This document shows positions 21,556 through 33,545 of a stretch of DNA of 64,000 nt, one piece after another. Made by a program: the position numbers and the translations under genes. A model generated the notes under the pieces. It made no database searches. It was not told the DNA's origin and saw nothing but the letters and a program-made list of their open reading frames with translations. Source of the DNA: Aradus depressus (lineage: Eukaryota; Arthropoda; Insecta; Hemiptera; Aradidae); NCBI GenBank assembly GCA_963662175.1, contig OY759225.1, forward strand, positions 12,207,601-12,271,600, read 5' to 3'. The number at the start of each line of letters is the position of its first letter. Position 1 is the first letter of the stretch.

Positions 21556-24200
21556 TAACTTGGAAAAAACTAATGATGAAATGATTCTATGTACATGATT
21601 CCATGACAAATTGTACATTACACGATAAAATTGTATATTATACTATTTTAATATTATAATATGTAAATAGAATTTTGTTACAACTACTACAATATTATAT
21701 TCCTGGATACTCTCCTAAGATGGACCACTTTCAAGATAATCCTCCTTAAGAGCATGCATTCTTCAATTCCATTACTTTTCCCTAATAAATTTACATGGAC
21801 AATTTTATAATTTGATAATTTCAATTTAAAATGACTTTTACTCAAAAATTATTTTCAACCAAAAACATGACGGAGGAGCTCCTGCTGCGCGTTCTGCGAC
21901 TTACACAGTTTTTTTTAAAATTCCAAGTAAGGTAAATAATTTAGATGTTAAAATAACGCACATGTATGGATGTCGTACGGATCTCATGTCCAGTGAGAAC
22001 GTCATTATATGTACGTTTTGGCCATTTTTGCGATATCTGTGAGCACTCTATCACAGATTGAAGCAACAAATATTATATTTAACATGAAGATGCCATAATA
22101 TTGTCTAGCTAGTATTGTCTTCGTCACTAGCTGATGTAGGTCCAGTCCCAGATAGGATTCTGTCCCGCGGATGAATTCCACCCTGGCCTGGTCTTTTAAG
22201 AACTTTATCGAAACTGCCACCGCATCAACAGTTCGGATCGTTCTTCCCCTTATAGAAGAAAAGCTTGGAGTTGAAATATACCTGACCTGATAATATCTTG
22301 GAGGTTCAGTACATCAGGATGTACTCACGCAGAGTCGAGGCGTATCCAAACTTCGTGAACAACATTGTTGTCATTTTTCCAATATCCATTCCTGGATAAT
22401 GTCCTTGCAACGCTAGGGTCTGGAGTGTTCGCTTAGCTCTTTTTCCAGGCTTGACTTAAGGACACATCTATTTCTATTCATAAAGGACATATTGCGTCGA
22501 CAGAAGTAAAAGGCGACAGCCAATCCAATATCAAGTTTTATGGGGAAGCTCCCGCCGACACTGGCCGCATTAAGCCTTGTCTTGATAAAAAATGAATAAA
22601 ATAAGCATTAGAAAATGCGTAAATTAAGTAAAAAAAATCATTATGCCAGTTACGATTTTTTTTTTTTTTTTTTTCGTGGCGGAGAGAATTAACATTAACC
22701 TGGGACATATTGCCAATATGTAAACGATGTGTGTGTTGTGCTTGAGGTAGATGCATTTTCATTAAGAAATTCTTATAATTGTGCAGCTCATTTGCTGCAA
22801 CAACGTCATAATTCAAAAATGGGCGTTTTTGAGTTACGGGCATAAGAAGAACCATTCTCACATATACGTTTAGCGTGTTGAACGATATATATGAGCTTCA
22901 ACTGCTCGCTGAGGTAACAATTATTGCTGCAAGAATGTCATAATTTAAATTGAGGGTAGTTATGAGGTTAAGGGAGAAACCTCAGTAAGGCCTATAGCTG
23001 TTACTGTACATTTTCTCTTATTTTATATTGTATTCTTTCAATAAAACATGCATCAAATTATTTTCGAATGAATGCATCAAGTTATTACACGTCAAAAGTT
23101 TGATTTGCTCCTCCTGAAAAATCACAGTTTTTGAGTTATGTCGCTGTTGCAGCAATTGAGCAATATTTCCAAACTTAGGTCTGATTAGATTTTGGTCGAA
23201 ATCAGACCAAAATGTAGACAACTTTACTTCAGATCTAAGTACATTTTACAAGACTTCTCTTATATTCATGTCTTACAACATCACATATATTTTATTTACT
23301 TATTCGTTGGTACGCGATACAATTTATCAATTACTTTTAAATATTTCCTACTTAAATTTATTTTACATTCTTTGAGAGGAACTGACGATTTAAGTTACTT
23401 TAGGTTGAGGTTTATTCTCAGTAGTAACTCCCTAAGTCCCTCCCATTCGACTACGTTACTTGTTTACATGTACATAAATCCATGTCTGGTAAACATATTC
23501 CATGAACGTGGGTCCCTGTCCTAAGCCCTTAAGAAATATGACAACCTTCCTATGTTAGAGTCTCCTCACTTTATTTTGTTTAATGCTATTTGTTAGCAGT
23601 CAACGAAGGTCCGTGAATCATGGACAATGTACTCCACCACTAATTAATCAAGTATGTTTCCGCTCTCCCTCTGAAACCAATTCTTCATAGAAATAAAATA
23701 CGTTGTCTTCTCTACTGTTTTATTTTGACCAGAACTGGTTTTCAACGCAACAGCGTCATCATTAGTGGTATATCTATGATAGAATAAATAAAATATACAA
23801 ATAATGAAAAGTATAAATCTTGAAGCATCAAGGTATAGAGTAACAATATAAAAAATATATAAATTTATATACCCCACCCACACAGCACAGCAGTTAAGGG
23901 ACAACTGGCATAGCTCTATGAGGTGGGGATAGCTAGGTTCAACTCACTCTCTTTACATACAAAAACATTCATTCTAATATACACAATAACTAAAACAAGT
24001 CTACATAATAGTAACATACTATAAAATTCACCATACAGCCAAAAAAAATTTTGTCATAAAATATAATGAATAAAAATAAATAAATAAATTAAAAAAAATA
24101 TATATTATCAAAGATTTAAAAAAATATATCAAATAAAATACACATAATAAATATCTTTATAACAACCAATTCTACATTACAGTAATAAATAAAGAATCGG
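21556..24200. other. No gene recognised; minor repeats
   Basis: Related short blocks with TTGCTGCAACAACGTCATAATTC and ATTGCTGCAAGAATGTCATAATTT occur at about 22791 and 22924. A small perfect hairpin, ATTTTGGTC-n7-GACCAAAAT, lies at about 23189-23213. TTGAAAACCAGTTCTGGTC (minus strand, about 23725-23745) with TGATGACGC upstream resembles a decayed Penelope 3' end. Confidence 0.35.
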
Positions 24201-24224
24201 TTGTTATAAAGATATTTATTAAGT

Positions 24225-24965
24225 ATTTTTTTTTTTTTTGTCTTTATAATGTTGGTCGCAACTGTTGCCATGACGCAACAACCAGCTACCAAGAGGACTA
24301 CATTGAATGTGGATGTCTTGATTGGCGTGAGAGAGGAAGGCCACCCAGCGGTAGCTCCTCAGGGCGAAATTTAAAACAATGAATATTATGGTTATTATCA
24401 ATGAATGGGGATTTTATGATTTTGTTTCAGGAAGTGGGGGGTTGCAATTTGGGATTATAATAAGTCACGGTTCCACCTCCTCTTCAATCTCCTGGGAGGA
24501 TTGTGTGGCAAGTGTGGTGAAGAAAGTGAGTGGATGTATGGATTTGGGTGTGAATGCAATTTGCTACGGAAACGTCTGTAAAGATCCTGAATTGTGTCGT
24601 GTACTGTGTGTTTATCATGAGGTCATTGTGAAGTGTTCTGTTACTTACGTATGGTGGGCATTGAGTAATGAGTCTGAGTGTCTTTGACTGGAAAACCTGG
24701 ATACGTTTCAGGTTAGATATTTTAGCCGAACCGTAGATTTGTGAGCCATACATCCAGAGTGGCTTTAGTAGAAATGTGTAGCAGTTACGCTTTTGTGTTA
24801 AGGGTAATTTTGAATGTCTGTGCAGAAGAGAATAGAGCATTTTAAATCGTTTGTTTAGTGTATTACGTATGAGGCTTGTATGAGGGTTCCATGTCAGTCG
24901 TCTTTCCAGAGTAAGTCCCAAATATCTTACAGTGTTAGTCTGAGGGAGGGGCTTGTTGTAGTATT
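24225..24965 (-). mobile_element. 5'-truncated Jockey-type LINE with 13 bp TSD
   Basis: The insertion runs on the minus strand from the RT C-terminus to a poly(A) tail (poly-T at 24225-24239). A perfect 13 bp direct repeat, ATATTTATTAAGT, flanks it at 24212-24224 and 24966-24978. 5' truncation plus a poly(A) tail and long TSD are hallmarks of target-primed reverse transcription. The fragment shares nucleotide blocks with the relic at 7270-7622 and so belongs to the same family. Confidence 0.93.
24484..24921 (-). pseudogene. Jockey LINE ORF2 C-terminal reverse transcriptase fragment
   Basis: 145 codons, open. It includes GLTLERRLTWNPHTSLIRN, then LLKPLWMYGSQIYGSAKIS and FQSKTLRLITQCPPYVSN. 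These are the conserved thumb and post-RT motifs of Jockey-clade ORF2 (LWxYGxQxxGxA and FQSKxLRxI). The catalytic fingers and palm with the YADD box are missing because of 5' truncation, so it is inactive. Confidence 0.9.
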
Positions 24966-24978
24966 ATATTTATTAAGT

Positions 24979-25420
24979 CTGTGATATTTTTTTGTATGTG
25001 GAGAGTATAAATAAGCTATTTATAAAAGTAGTTTACATTATATTTTCAAATTATTTAAATTATTGTTAGTCTTTATTTCATTTTTTTAAATGTACGTATT
25101 ATACCCATTTTTGTTAGATTCGGCTAGTATTATTGTTATGTGTGGAGTGTTTACAAGCCCTTTTTTTTTTGTTTCCTTTTTCAATATTTTGAATGTCTCC
25201 TCTTAAGTAGACCCTCGCAAAAAAATGCTTAGGTACCTCTATCGACGTAACCTTCAAAGAGGACAGTATATTTGTAGAATTAGGCAGTTCATGATGTGCC
25301 TGGGAATTTCGTAAAATGCTGCCTTTTCATGAAATAACCAACTAGTATCCGCCATATCGTTTGACGATTTGGTCAGCCATAGTCGGGCATATCGTTTTGG
25401 GACACCATCGTCAGGTTTAT
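24979..25420. other. AT-rich DNA without recognised gene
   Basis: No motif found. CCATCGTCAGGTTT at about 25406 is repeated at 25667 on the far side of the inverted repeat described next. Confidence 0.4.
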
Positions 25421-25454
25421 GAGGAATTTCTTGGAGATTGTTGTGAGCTGTATT

Positions 25455-25672
25455 TAATGAAAGACACAGAGTTGTTGTCCACTCACAAGTTTTATTAGCA
25501 TAGCCAGCTTTCGGTCCTATAAGACCATCTTCAGTGCTAACACTTTACAAAGGTAGTGGTCTTCACCAGTTTCTGATTGCCACTCAAGCACTCAAGATGG
25601 TCTTACAGGACCGAAAGCTGGCTATGCTAATTAAACTTGTGAGTGGACAACAACTCTGTGTCTTTCATCGTC
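25455..25672. mobile_element. Penelope-type 3' ends in inverted orientation
   Basis: The arms are about 70 bp: left AAAGACACAGAGTTGTTGTCC at 25459, and its reverse complement ending at about 25668, with a ~75 bp spacer. Each arm contains a motif of the form CTGAAGATGGTC...GGACCGAAAGCTGGCTATGC (or the CTCAAGATGG variant), resembling the hammerhead-like 3' ends of the other Penelope copies but of a different family. Penelope-like elements often end in inverted copies of their terminal repeat. No coding part remains. Confidence 0.6.
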
Positions 25673-25705
25673 AGGTTTTGTCAGTTTATAAATATATATT
25701 ACTAT

Positions 25706-26048
25706 AGGTTAGGTTTTATGACTCATGCCCGGGCTTTAACTACGAGGTCATATCGCCTACTACCAGAGTGCTCTTTCGTCACTCTGGTGGACATGAGCCC
25801 GACTCTACTGTGGGAGTCCTAAATTTTGCCTACCCTAAATTTTTATTCATCTAGGGTAGGGGTCTTTAACGAGTACCTGACATTGTACAGGCTTGGGACC
25901 ATCGCTTAACGTCCCATCCGAAGGACGGCGTGCTTAAGTTTATTTTACCTCCCAGATAAAATAAACTAAGGGCCTCGGTCGGGTTACGAACCCACGAACT
26001 TGAGCTCAGAAGTCAAGCACACATACCACTGAGCTACCGGCGCCCTCT
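25706..26048 (-). mobile_element. SINE1, full length, 11 bp TSD
   Basis: Well-preserved copy. The direct repeat TATATTACTAT flanks it at 25695-25705 and 26048-26058. The head GGGCGCCGGTAGCTCAGTGG is intact; the B box is slightly altered (GGTTCGTAACCC). This copy defines the family boundaries best: 5' TAGAGGGCGCC, 3' CATAAAACCTAACCT. Confidence 0.93.
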
Positions 26049-26059
26049 ATATTACTATA

Positions 26060-27380
26060 TATGTTTATTATAAGTTTCATAATTCAGCCATTTCGCGTGC
26101 ACGTAAACAAAGCGGAGAGTGTGAGTAACATTTCATTGGGCATATCATATATGACCGCTAGACAATAGGGCACATCGTGAAATGGCTGCATTTTAGGAAA
26201 AGCCCAGGCACATCATGATAATTCTACTATTAGACGACGATATATTGACGTGAACTTTAAACTATGACATAAAAGCTAACTTTGCCTCAAGTTTCAGATA
26301 TCAGTTTTGTATGAACAAATGGTATTAAAGTGTAATTTAGGACAACTAAAACGCCCCCTCCTCAAATCTGATCGAGAGTTGAACTGGGTGAGTTATGGCG
26401 ACAAACCGATAATACGTCATTCATAACTTCACCAGACCAATATTGGTATAACGGGGCCTCCCACTCAAGAAACAATGTTTAACTAGAGACTTCGATGTAA
26501 CCTATTTCACGGTATCCACCGAAAGGTATGACAACAGTAACCTATTTCATTTTCGCCAAGACTAATTGTAACTTTGTGCAATTTTTAATTCTCTCTAAGT
26601 TAATGCGACACGATAGAAAATTTATTTTATTTATCTTACTTTATTATTTTATATATTTTACTATAACAGCTATACGACGTATAGGGGAAGTTATGTAATC
26701 GGTCTAAAATGTAAAGTTTTCAGCGGAATTTCATGTTTCCCGACCTCCAAATTCGAATTATGAAAAAAAAAACATTAAGGCGTAGTCAAGGTCCACGCCA
26801 TAGATTTTCCGTGAAAACGTCGGGATAAAATCATTTTTCATTTTCTTTTCGATGCTACCGTAGCTCTTGCATTTGCTCGGCACTAGACTTTTAGGTTTTT
26901 TAAATTCCTTTTGATGCGAGCTTTTCTCTGATTTGCGTTTTCTATAATTCCGCGCATATTTACGATTCATGTGAGACGATATCTTTAATTTTTTTGCAAT
27001 TTTCTATTTAATACCGATTTTTACATATATTTTGGTGAATATTTTTATTGTTTCACTTTGAGTCCTAGTAGTGTTCCTCAAGCTCTTTACAATGACATCC
27101 GAATCAACGTCCTATCTAAACGCGTTATCACGCTACACTAATTTATAGTTTTACACAACGCTAATTCGTAACAATCATCCGCCGGTGCCCACACCAGCCC
27201 GATAACGTCACAGGCAAAACAAACACGTACACGCTCTATCCATTGTGACCTCAACCGTTGTTATCGCATTATTAGTCTCGTAGTTATTATCGATTGAAAT
27301 CTGTAAAAATTGTAACACAAGAAAGTTTGACCGGCTATCACTGTGTTTAACAATCGAATAGACGTTTTCACGTCAAAAGT
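26060..27380. other. No gene recognised; SR4 fragment at 26679-26770
   Basis: ATAGGGGAAGTTATGTAATCGG with GGAATTTCATGTTTCCCGACC at 26679-26750 is the 5' part of the SR4 repeat. A lysine-rich 70-codon minus frame (26758-26970) has no motif and is treated as chance. Confidence 0.4.
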
Positions 27381-27389
27381 TTGCGTATC

Positions 27390-27640
27390 TGTGAACACGA
27401 TAACTCCCGATAGAATGAATGTAACGACACCAAATTTTATATATGAGTCCAGAGCCTTCGGCGACACCCACTGATTTTAAGCTAAATTGACAAAAAAGAA
27501 GGAAGGGATTAGGGGGGGAGGGCTTAACACAGAAACTCTAATAACTGCCTATGTCTGACCAGAACCCCATAAGGACAGCACCTATCAATTTTCAGTCAAA
27601 TCGGCAGAAGGTAAGGGGTTGAGAGGAGGATGCTCAATTC
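27390..27640 (+). repeat. SR4 dispersed repeat
   Basis: GAACACGATAACTCCCGATA is followed by the family order, including a partial repeat of the second half (GACAGCACCTATCAATTTTC). Confidence 0.7.
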
Positions 27641-29260
27641 AAAACTAATAATACAAAGCGAAATTAATAAATAAAATTCGCCGGTGAATGTTCAGCATAA
27701 CGACCTACCAACCGTCGAATTTCGCGTACGATGTCGCTAAGGCCAGTTTAATAGTGTCAAATTGAGGGTAAAAAAAGTTATCGTTGTTTTTCCCCACAAC
27801 GAATTAATCAATTAACTTTTCGCTCCCTCTCCAAAACCGATCGTTTGCTCTAATATGCTACAGTTGACTTACATACAAGCCCCTAAACCCCTACTAAATT
27901 AAGTTCTTCAACATTGTGTAAGGAGCTTACATGAGGAGTTTGGAGCCAGAGCGGACCAACTGGTTGAAACTGAACAGGTAGAAAATGGCAATTGAAAATT
28001 GAGTACATTTTGTTTATCTCCATAAATGGACCCCAAATATTTATTTATATTTGAAATTTTAGAATAGTATTGGATGAGTGATCTCTTTTTGTGTTCTATA
28101 AAGTTTTTGAAGGCCGTACGATCCATTGGGACTTTGAAAATATATGCATAAAATATTTGTGGACTAAACTTAAAGTGCTGCTATCTATCACTGAAGTGAA
28201 GAAACTAAGTGATCCACACTGGTTTTGAAAAAGGGAACCTATGCCAACATAGGATGGTAATAACTCATTTTCCGAAAAATTGTGGGTTGGTCTGGCTCCA
28301 AACTCCTCATATGTGATAATAGGTTTTTGGACAAGCAGCTTTTTATTTTTTACTCCCAATTTTTATTTATAAAATTCTTTTATTACATCGTCAAACGTTT
28401 CGGGACCAATCTTCCCATCATCAGTGACTTAAATCTTCCTGTTATTTGCCTAACATGATCAAAAACCCTTTATTTGGTAATTTCGCATTTCGATAATTGG
28501 AAATGTAACATGGAAAATGTTTGGTAAGCACAAGGACAGGACTATGCGTTTTCAAGTTAAATCAAACAACATCTGAAAAAAGCTCGAAAAATGTTACTTC
28601 ATATAAATTCTGATTTGAACTTTTCTCTACAACTTTTAATATATAAGCGGTACCATTTAAATGTAAAACGGTTTCAGTCAAAATAGTTATCTAATCGGTT
28701 TGTAGAAACAATCGTTTCTGAGTTATAGAACGCTCACAGATTTCCAAACACATATACGACGCAAAGACACCATTGGGAAAATGGTAAACATCGGACTCTA
28801 GTACGTTTATAAACATTCCTTGTACAAAAGATATAAGAAAGTACATATTAGCATTGTTGGGTGTAAGAAAGTTATGACTTAGAATTACGCTGTACAATGG
28901 AACAAAGAAACCGCTGAGGCTAACACATATGGAAGAGAAAGTGATCTGTAAAAATGTGGTTGGTACAAATAAATCCTGTTATGGTCACAACACGTATTTA
29001 AATGAACATCACACTCCTTCCCTTATAAGTTATGTAGGGATACCGGCCATATGACGCTTCTCTTGTATGGCTGGGACCTCTCAGCATTCAGTCTAGTGCT
29101 TAATAGTTGTTTATGAAGGCGGTGTTTTCTCCTCTTTTCCCTTTTTCCCTTAAGAAGGGAGACTAACAGGCCGTTAGGTGGGGCAATCTCCCTTCAGGAC
29201 CGGAAGGGAGGGGGAGGGAGGAAACGAGGTAAATAGGTAGTTGCCGATAGAGACGAAGAG
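27641..29260. other. No gene supported; short inverted pair and Penelope-like motif
   Basis: CATGAGGAGTTTGGAGCCAG (27930) is inverted at 28283 (CTGGCTCCAAACTCCTCATA). The minus-strand motif ACTGATGATGGGAAGATTGG...TCCCGAAACGTTTGACG (about 28388-28430) is another Penelope-type 3' motif. Open frames at 27908-28359 on the minus strand overlap the inverted pair and show no domain. Confidence 0.4.
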
Positions 29261-29264
29261 AGCT

Positions 29265-29700
29265 CTTGGAGATAAGTTACCTCAGATCTAGACCCGGAAC
29301 CGGAGATTCTCCCCACCCTTCTATAGACCGTTTCAAATAACTTTCCCCACAGGTTAGTCCCCACTCAGAGGCTCTGGACCAACCATGCTACTCCCTCATT
29401 GCTGTCTTAAGCTCCTAGAGATAAGTTACCTCAGATCTAGACCCGGAACCGGAGATTCTCCCCACCCTTCTATAGACCGTTTCAAATAACTTTCCCCACA
29501 GCTGAGTCCCCACTCAGAGGCTTTGGACCAACCATGCTACTCCCTCATTGCTGTCTTAAGCTCCTAGAGATAAGTTACCTCAGATCTAGACCCGGAACCG
29601 AAGATTCTCTCCACCCTTCTATAGACCATTTCAACTAACATTTCCCATAGGTTTGTCCCCACTCAGAGGCTCTGGACCATGCTACTCCCTCATTGCTATA
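29265..29700 (+). repeat. 149 bp tandem repeat, about 2.9 units
   Basis: GATAAGTTACCTCAGATCTA starts at 29271, 29420 and 29569, so the period is exactly 149 bp. Units 1 and 2 are nearly identical; unit 3 has more changes and a short deletion near its end. Moderately GC-rich against its surroundings and non-coding in all frames. Confidence 0.93.
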
Positions 29701-30175
29701 CATTTTTTATGGTTCATATTACTATTTTTAATATTACCATGCGACCGTTTAATGAAAATTAATAATAACGGATTATTTGCATCTAAAGTACTGGACATAT
29801 TCCCATTTAGTTTCATATTTCGTTGATAGGTATAAGAGAAATAACTGTGAAACTTTTTTAATTAAGTCAAGTTAAAAGGAGCTAAAATACTATCAATTGG
29901 GTTTTGTTTTTCAGACGCTATGAAAGCAATATCTACAGTTTACGATCAAATGGAAACATAAATTTTATTTCATTTTCTACTAACAGTGAAGGAGCAGATG
30001 GTGTAGTCTAAAGTAAGTTCTTATTCATTATTTTTACTTTATTTATTGTATTACTATTTTTAAATAAAAATCCTTTGATATTTTATTTTTAGAACTCTAA
30101 CAAGAGGGGGAATATTAATGTGAGTATACCAGCCAGTTGGTGTAGAGAGAAATTTGTCACAAACAATTTTTTTTA
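29701..30175. other. AT-rich DNA, nothing recognised
   Basis: No gene, repeat or RNA signature seen. Confidence 0.4.
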
Positions 30176-30179
30176 GAGA

Positions 30180-30360
30180 GAGGGCACTGGTAGCTCAGTG
30201 GTTGAGCTCAAGATCGCCCGAGGCCCTTAATTTATTTAATCTAAGAGGTAAAAAAAAATTTAAGCTATGGTCCCAAGCCTGTAGAAAGTCCGGTACTCTT
30301 TAAAGAACCCCAGCCTAGGTGAATACAAATTTAGGGTAGTCACAATTTTGGACTCTCATA
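30180..30360 (+). mobile_element. SINE1 relic
   Basis: AGAGGGCACTGGTAGCTCAGTGG opens the relic (first 20 bases match the head). The B box is deleted (AAGATCGCCCGAGGCCC), and the body is decayed to about 30360. Confidence 0.65.
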
Positions 30361-30479
30361 CAGTTGAAAAGATTGCTAGATGAAATTTTCCAAAAAAGCT
30401 TTAAATTATATATACAAGTTTTTAACCAAAACCGAGTAAGGAGATTCTGAATTTGAAATGACCTACTAGGAGGGATAGT

Positions 30480-31040
30480 CAAGCAGCACTCCAAGCAGTT
30501 GCCAGTGCGGAAATCCGATCAAAACTGACAAGGGTACTTAAATTCTAGGGAAACGAGGAGGCAGACCGACTAGCCAAGGAAGGTTCAAGTAAGCCCTTCA
30601 TGGGGCCAGTATTAGGAATATCTCCAGAGGCATACCAATCCTGGATTAAAGAGTGGACTAAACATCTTTTGGAGAGAAAAAACCACAAGCAGGCAGTCGA
30701 AGATATTCCTGGGAGGGGAGTGCAAGGTGTTGAAGGATGAGTTCCTGAACTTCAAAAGGAACGAGCTTCGGCAACTAACTGGAATTCTTACATGACACGA
30801 TCCGTTCAATAGACACTGTTGGAGTCAAGAACAGTTCCACCTGTGACAGATGTGGAGAAGAAAACGAGACGGCGGCACACTTCCTGGGTATATGCTCGAG
30901 ATACGCGTGAACGAGATTACACATCTTTGGTAAATATGTAATCACTGAGGAGGATTTTAGAAGATTGGACCAGCGGAGCATTCTCAGGTTCATTAAGGAA
31001 ACTGGGAAGACTGAGCACTTCATGAAGGGCTTGGTTTAGG
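30480..31040 (+). pseudogene. LINE ORF2 RNase H and C-terminal zinc-motif relic
   Basis: The translation includes GNEEADRLAKEGSSKPFMG, the last RNase H motif with its Asp, then about 80 residues on CDRCGEENETAAHFLGICSR, a Cys-Cys-His-Cys zinc motif, and RRLDQRSILRFIKETGKTE to the stop. Two in-frame stops and at least one frameshift kill it. It is a different family from the intact LINE at 57-63 kb, which has a different C-terminus. An AT microsatellite follows at 31124-31145. Confidence 0.75.
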
Positions 31041-31445
31041 TAGCATAAATATAAGGTAATATAATAACGGAAGGACAGAAGCATTGGATGCTTAGGTCCC
31101 TTGGTAAAACACCAGCCCACCATATACCTTATATATATATATATATAGGGGGGGTATAACTAAGTTACTGCTCTGTCTATCTTGCTACTTAGAGTTGAGC
31201 TGTAAGATACACTTGGGCAAGAACGACGGAGGGTCAGCCGGGACGGTAAGTCTCCAGAGATGAGACTTCAGATCTCTCTCTAGAAGCAAACTTTGAAGTG
31301 GAGACTCTCAAATTAGGTTTGGAGACAAATCAGACCAGATCAGCTATCTCCAGCTCCAGTTTGAGATCTCATCTCACATAGCTAACCTAAAATCGATCTA
31401 TTGGGGACCAATACAATTGGTACGGGAAACCATCGATAGCATTAT

Positions 31446-31600
31446 CTCAGAGAGTAGCACAAAGGTAGCGATGCTTGCTTTCTGAGCTCAAGATCGCGGG
31501 TTCGAAACTCGGTACGAGGCCCTTTGGTTTTTATATCTGGAAAGGAAGAAAACCTTAAGCACGCCGTCCTAGAAAATTTAGGACTCCCCACAGTAGAGTC
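31446..31600 (+). mobile_element. SINE1 relic with internal deletion
   Basis: GTAGCGATGCTTGCTTTCTG, CGGGTTCGAAACTCGG and TTAAGCACGCCGTCCT are followed directly by AGAAAATTTAGGACTCCC...AGTAGAGTC; about 90 bp of the body is missing. Confidence 0.65.
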
Positions 31601-31734
31601 AGATTCACTGGTCTGCCTCCACTGCTAGTCAGAGGCTAAGCAGATCCGGGAGGTACAGAGTGACCTCTACCTCCATTTAGTTGTAGGAAGACGACAGTAT
31701 CATGCGGAATTGTCTCGGAGCACAATTTAAATAT

Positions 31735-32336
31735 AAAATTTCATGTCGATACGAGTTAAGTAGTTATTGAGTAGTTATTATCGATAGTTATTGAGTTAAG
31801 CAGCTCCCCTAATCTCACATTCTCTTTAGGTCGATTTGGCTGAACATCTGTAGGTATTGTCGTTAGAACTTTCTGGAATGTCTTGATTTTTTGAATATTT
31901 TATTATTTAATAATAATAAAAATTATTTAATAATAATAATAAATTTATTATTTTTCAAAGATAGTGTCTAGAAGTGAATTTAAATGCATCATGTTTGTAT
32001 CTGATACTAAAGTTGATGATCCCTGCAAGACAGTCCGGAACTTTGCATAGAAGCCCCTTCCTTCTGCATATATAATGGGAATGCTTGCGGGTCCCCTCTC
32101 CCCTTGCAAATGTCTTGATTTAATGCAGAATGGATTAAAGTCGAAGTTAGCACAACATGCGTACATAATTACTAGTTGTTTGCAGTCTCTCTATATTACT
32201 TCGAAGAGGGCGCTCAGGAGTAGTGTGCTTGCTTTCTGAGCTCATAAGGTAGGTTATGCGTTCAATTAACATCTCCAGGTATACGGAGTACCTATAAGAA
32301 GCCACTCGTCTAAACCCTTCTTTCCCTTCAGCCGAT
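31735..32336. other. SR4 fragment then unclassified DNA
   Basis: TATAAAATTTCATGTCGATACGAG (31733-31756) and TAGGTCGATTTGGCTGAACA are SR4-type. Another SINE1-like scrap lies at 32206-32265 (GAGGGCGCTCAGGAGTAGTG). No gene. Confidence 0.4.
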
Positions 32337-32352
32337 ATCCCTGACATGTGAG

Positions 32353-32750
32353 CAGTGGCGGCGACAGCCCCCCCGCTTTTTGAGGAAGCACTTAAATGGT
32401 TTTTCAAATTTAATGTGTTATGACAAATGTGTTGAAGTGTACGGTAGGCGGAAGAACAAACGCTTAACATTGTTTTAAAACAAAAAGTCTGAACTTTTTC
32501 CATACAACCATATTGTTGTGTGATATGGTACGAAAAATTGTATAGAGTAAGTTCTTTAGTAACTTCAGGTAAACTAGGTGTTTTACTAAATAAAACTAAG
32601 TGTGCTGATACAAAATTGTGTATCTAGATCGCTTTAAAAACCCACTAAATTGCACCAATTGACCCCCCGTCAGCTGGGGGGTATTCTATACCCCTCAGTC
32701 CCCCCGGTGGCTTTGCCCCCCCCAATTTTAGACTCCACTCGCCGTCACTG
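32353..32750. mobile_element. hAT-type MITE, 398 bp, with 8 bp TSD
   Basis: The left end is CAGTGGCGGCGACAG and the right end in reverse complement is CAGTGACGGCGAGTG, a 15 bp imperfect terminal inverted repeat. The perfect 8 bp direct repeat CATGTGAG flanks it at 32345-32352 and 32751-32758. C-rich tracts lie just inside both ends. It is too short to code for a transposase, so it must be moved in trans by a hAT transposase. Confidence 0.9.
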
Positions 32751-32762
32751 CATGTGAGATTA

Positions 32763-33120
32763 AGTTAGGTTTTATGACTCATGTCCGGGCTTTAACTACG
32801 AGGTCATATCGCCTACTACCAGAGCGCTCTTTCGTCACTCTGGTGGACATGAGCCCGACACTACTATGGGAGTCCTAAACTTTGCCTACCTTAGATAAAT
32901 AAAAATTTAGATTTTTATTCACATAGGGTAGGAGTCTTGAACGAATACCTGACATAGTACAGGCTCGGGACCATCGCTTGACGTCCCATCCGATGGACGG
33001 CGTGCTTAAGTTTATTTTACCTTCCAGATAAAATAAACTAAGGGCTTCGGTCTGGTTTCGAACCCACAGTCGTGAGCTCAGAAGACAAGCACGCATATCA
33101 CTGAGCTACCGGCGCCCTCG
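32763..33120 (-). mobile_element. SINE1, near full length, next to the hAT MITE
   Basis: All family blocks are present, with a small local duplication of the AAATTTAG segment near 32900. CTGACATGT occurs to its right (33121-33129) and to the left of the MITE (32341-32349). This is the likely SINE TSD, now separated by the later MITE insertion. Confidence 0.88.
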
Positions 33121-33174
33121 CTGACATGTTGTGTATAGTACATTGATTACATCTGCAGTTATTAGGTTTTTGAG

Positions 33175-33545
33175 TTGAGCCCCCTCTAATCCCCCTTCGG
33201 CCGATTCCACCGAAAATTTATAAGTATCGTCCTTATATGGTTTTGAATCCAAATATGAAATTTGGTGTCGATACATTCATTGCAACGGCAATTATTAATG
33301 TTTTTGAGTTAAGTCTCCCTCCCTTTTAGCCGATTTAAGTAACAGGTGTTGTCGTTAGAGGGCTCTGGATCCACAAATAAAATTTCGTGTTGATACATAT
33401 CTTTTATCGGGAGTTATCGTCTTCTTATCACACAGACAGACAGACATATTTTTTTTTTTCATATTTGTCATCCAGAGGTCGGAAAACTTGAAATTACGTT
33501 GGAAACCGCTTCAAATTTTTGACGGATTTCATAACTTCCCCTATA
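33175..33545 (-). repeat. SR4 dispersed repeat, inverted
   Basis: In reverse complement it contains GTATAGGGGAAGTTATGAAA, a CAGACAGACAGAC-type stretch and the CGATAACTCCCGAT block. It continues into the minisatellite that follows. Confidence 0.7.

Noticed and set aside
26758..26970. Lysine-rich 70-codon minus-strand frame
   Set aside because: Starts within an SR4 repeat fragment, has no recognisable domain and is in AT-rich sequence where such frames arise by chance.
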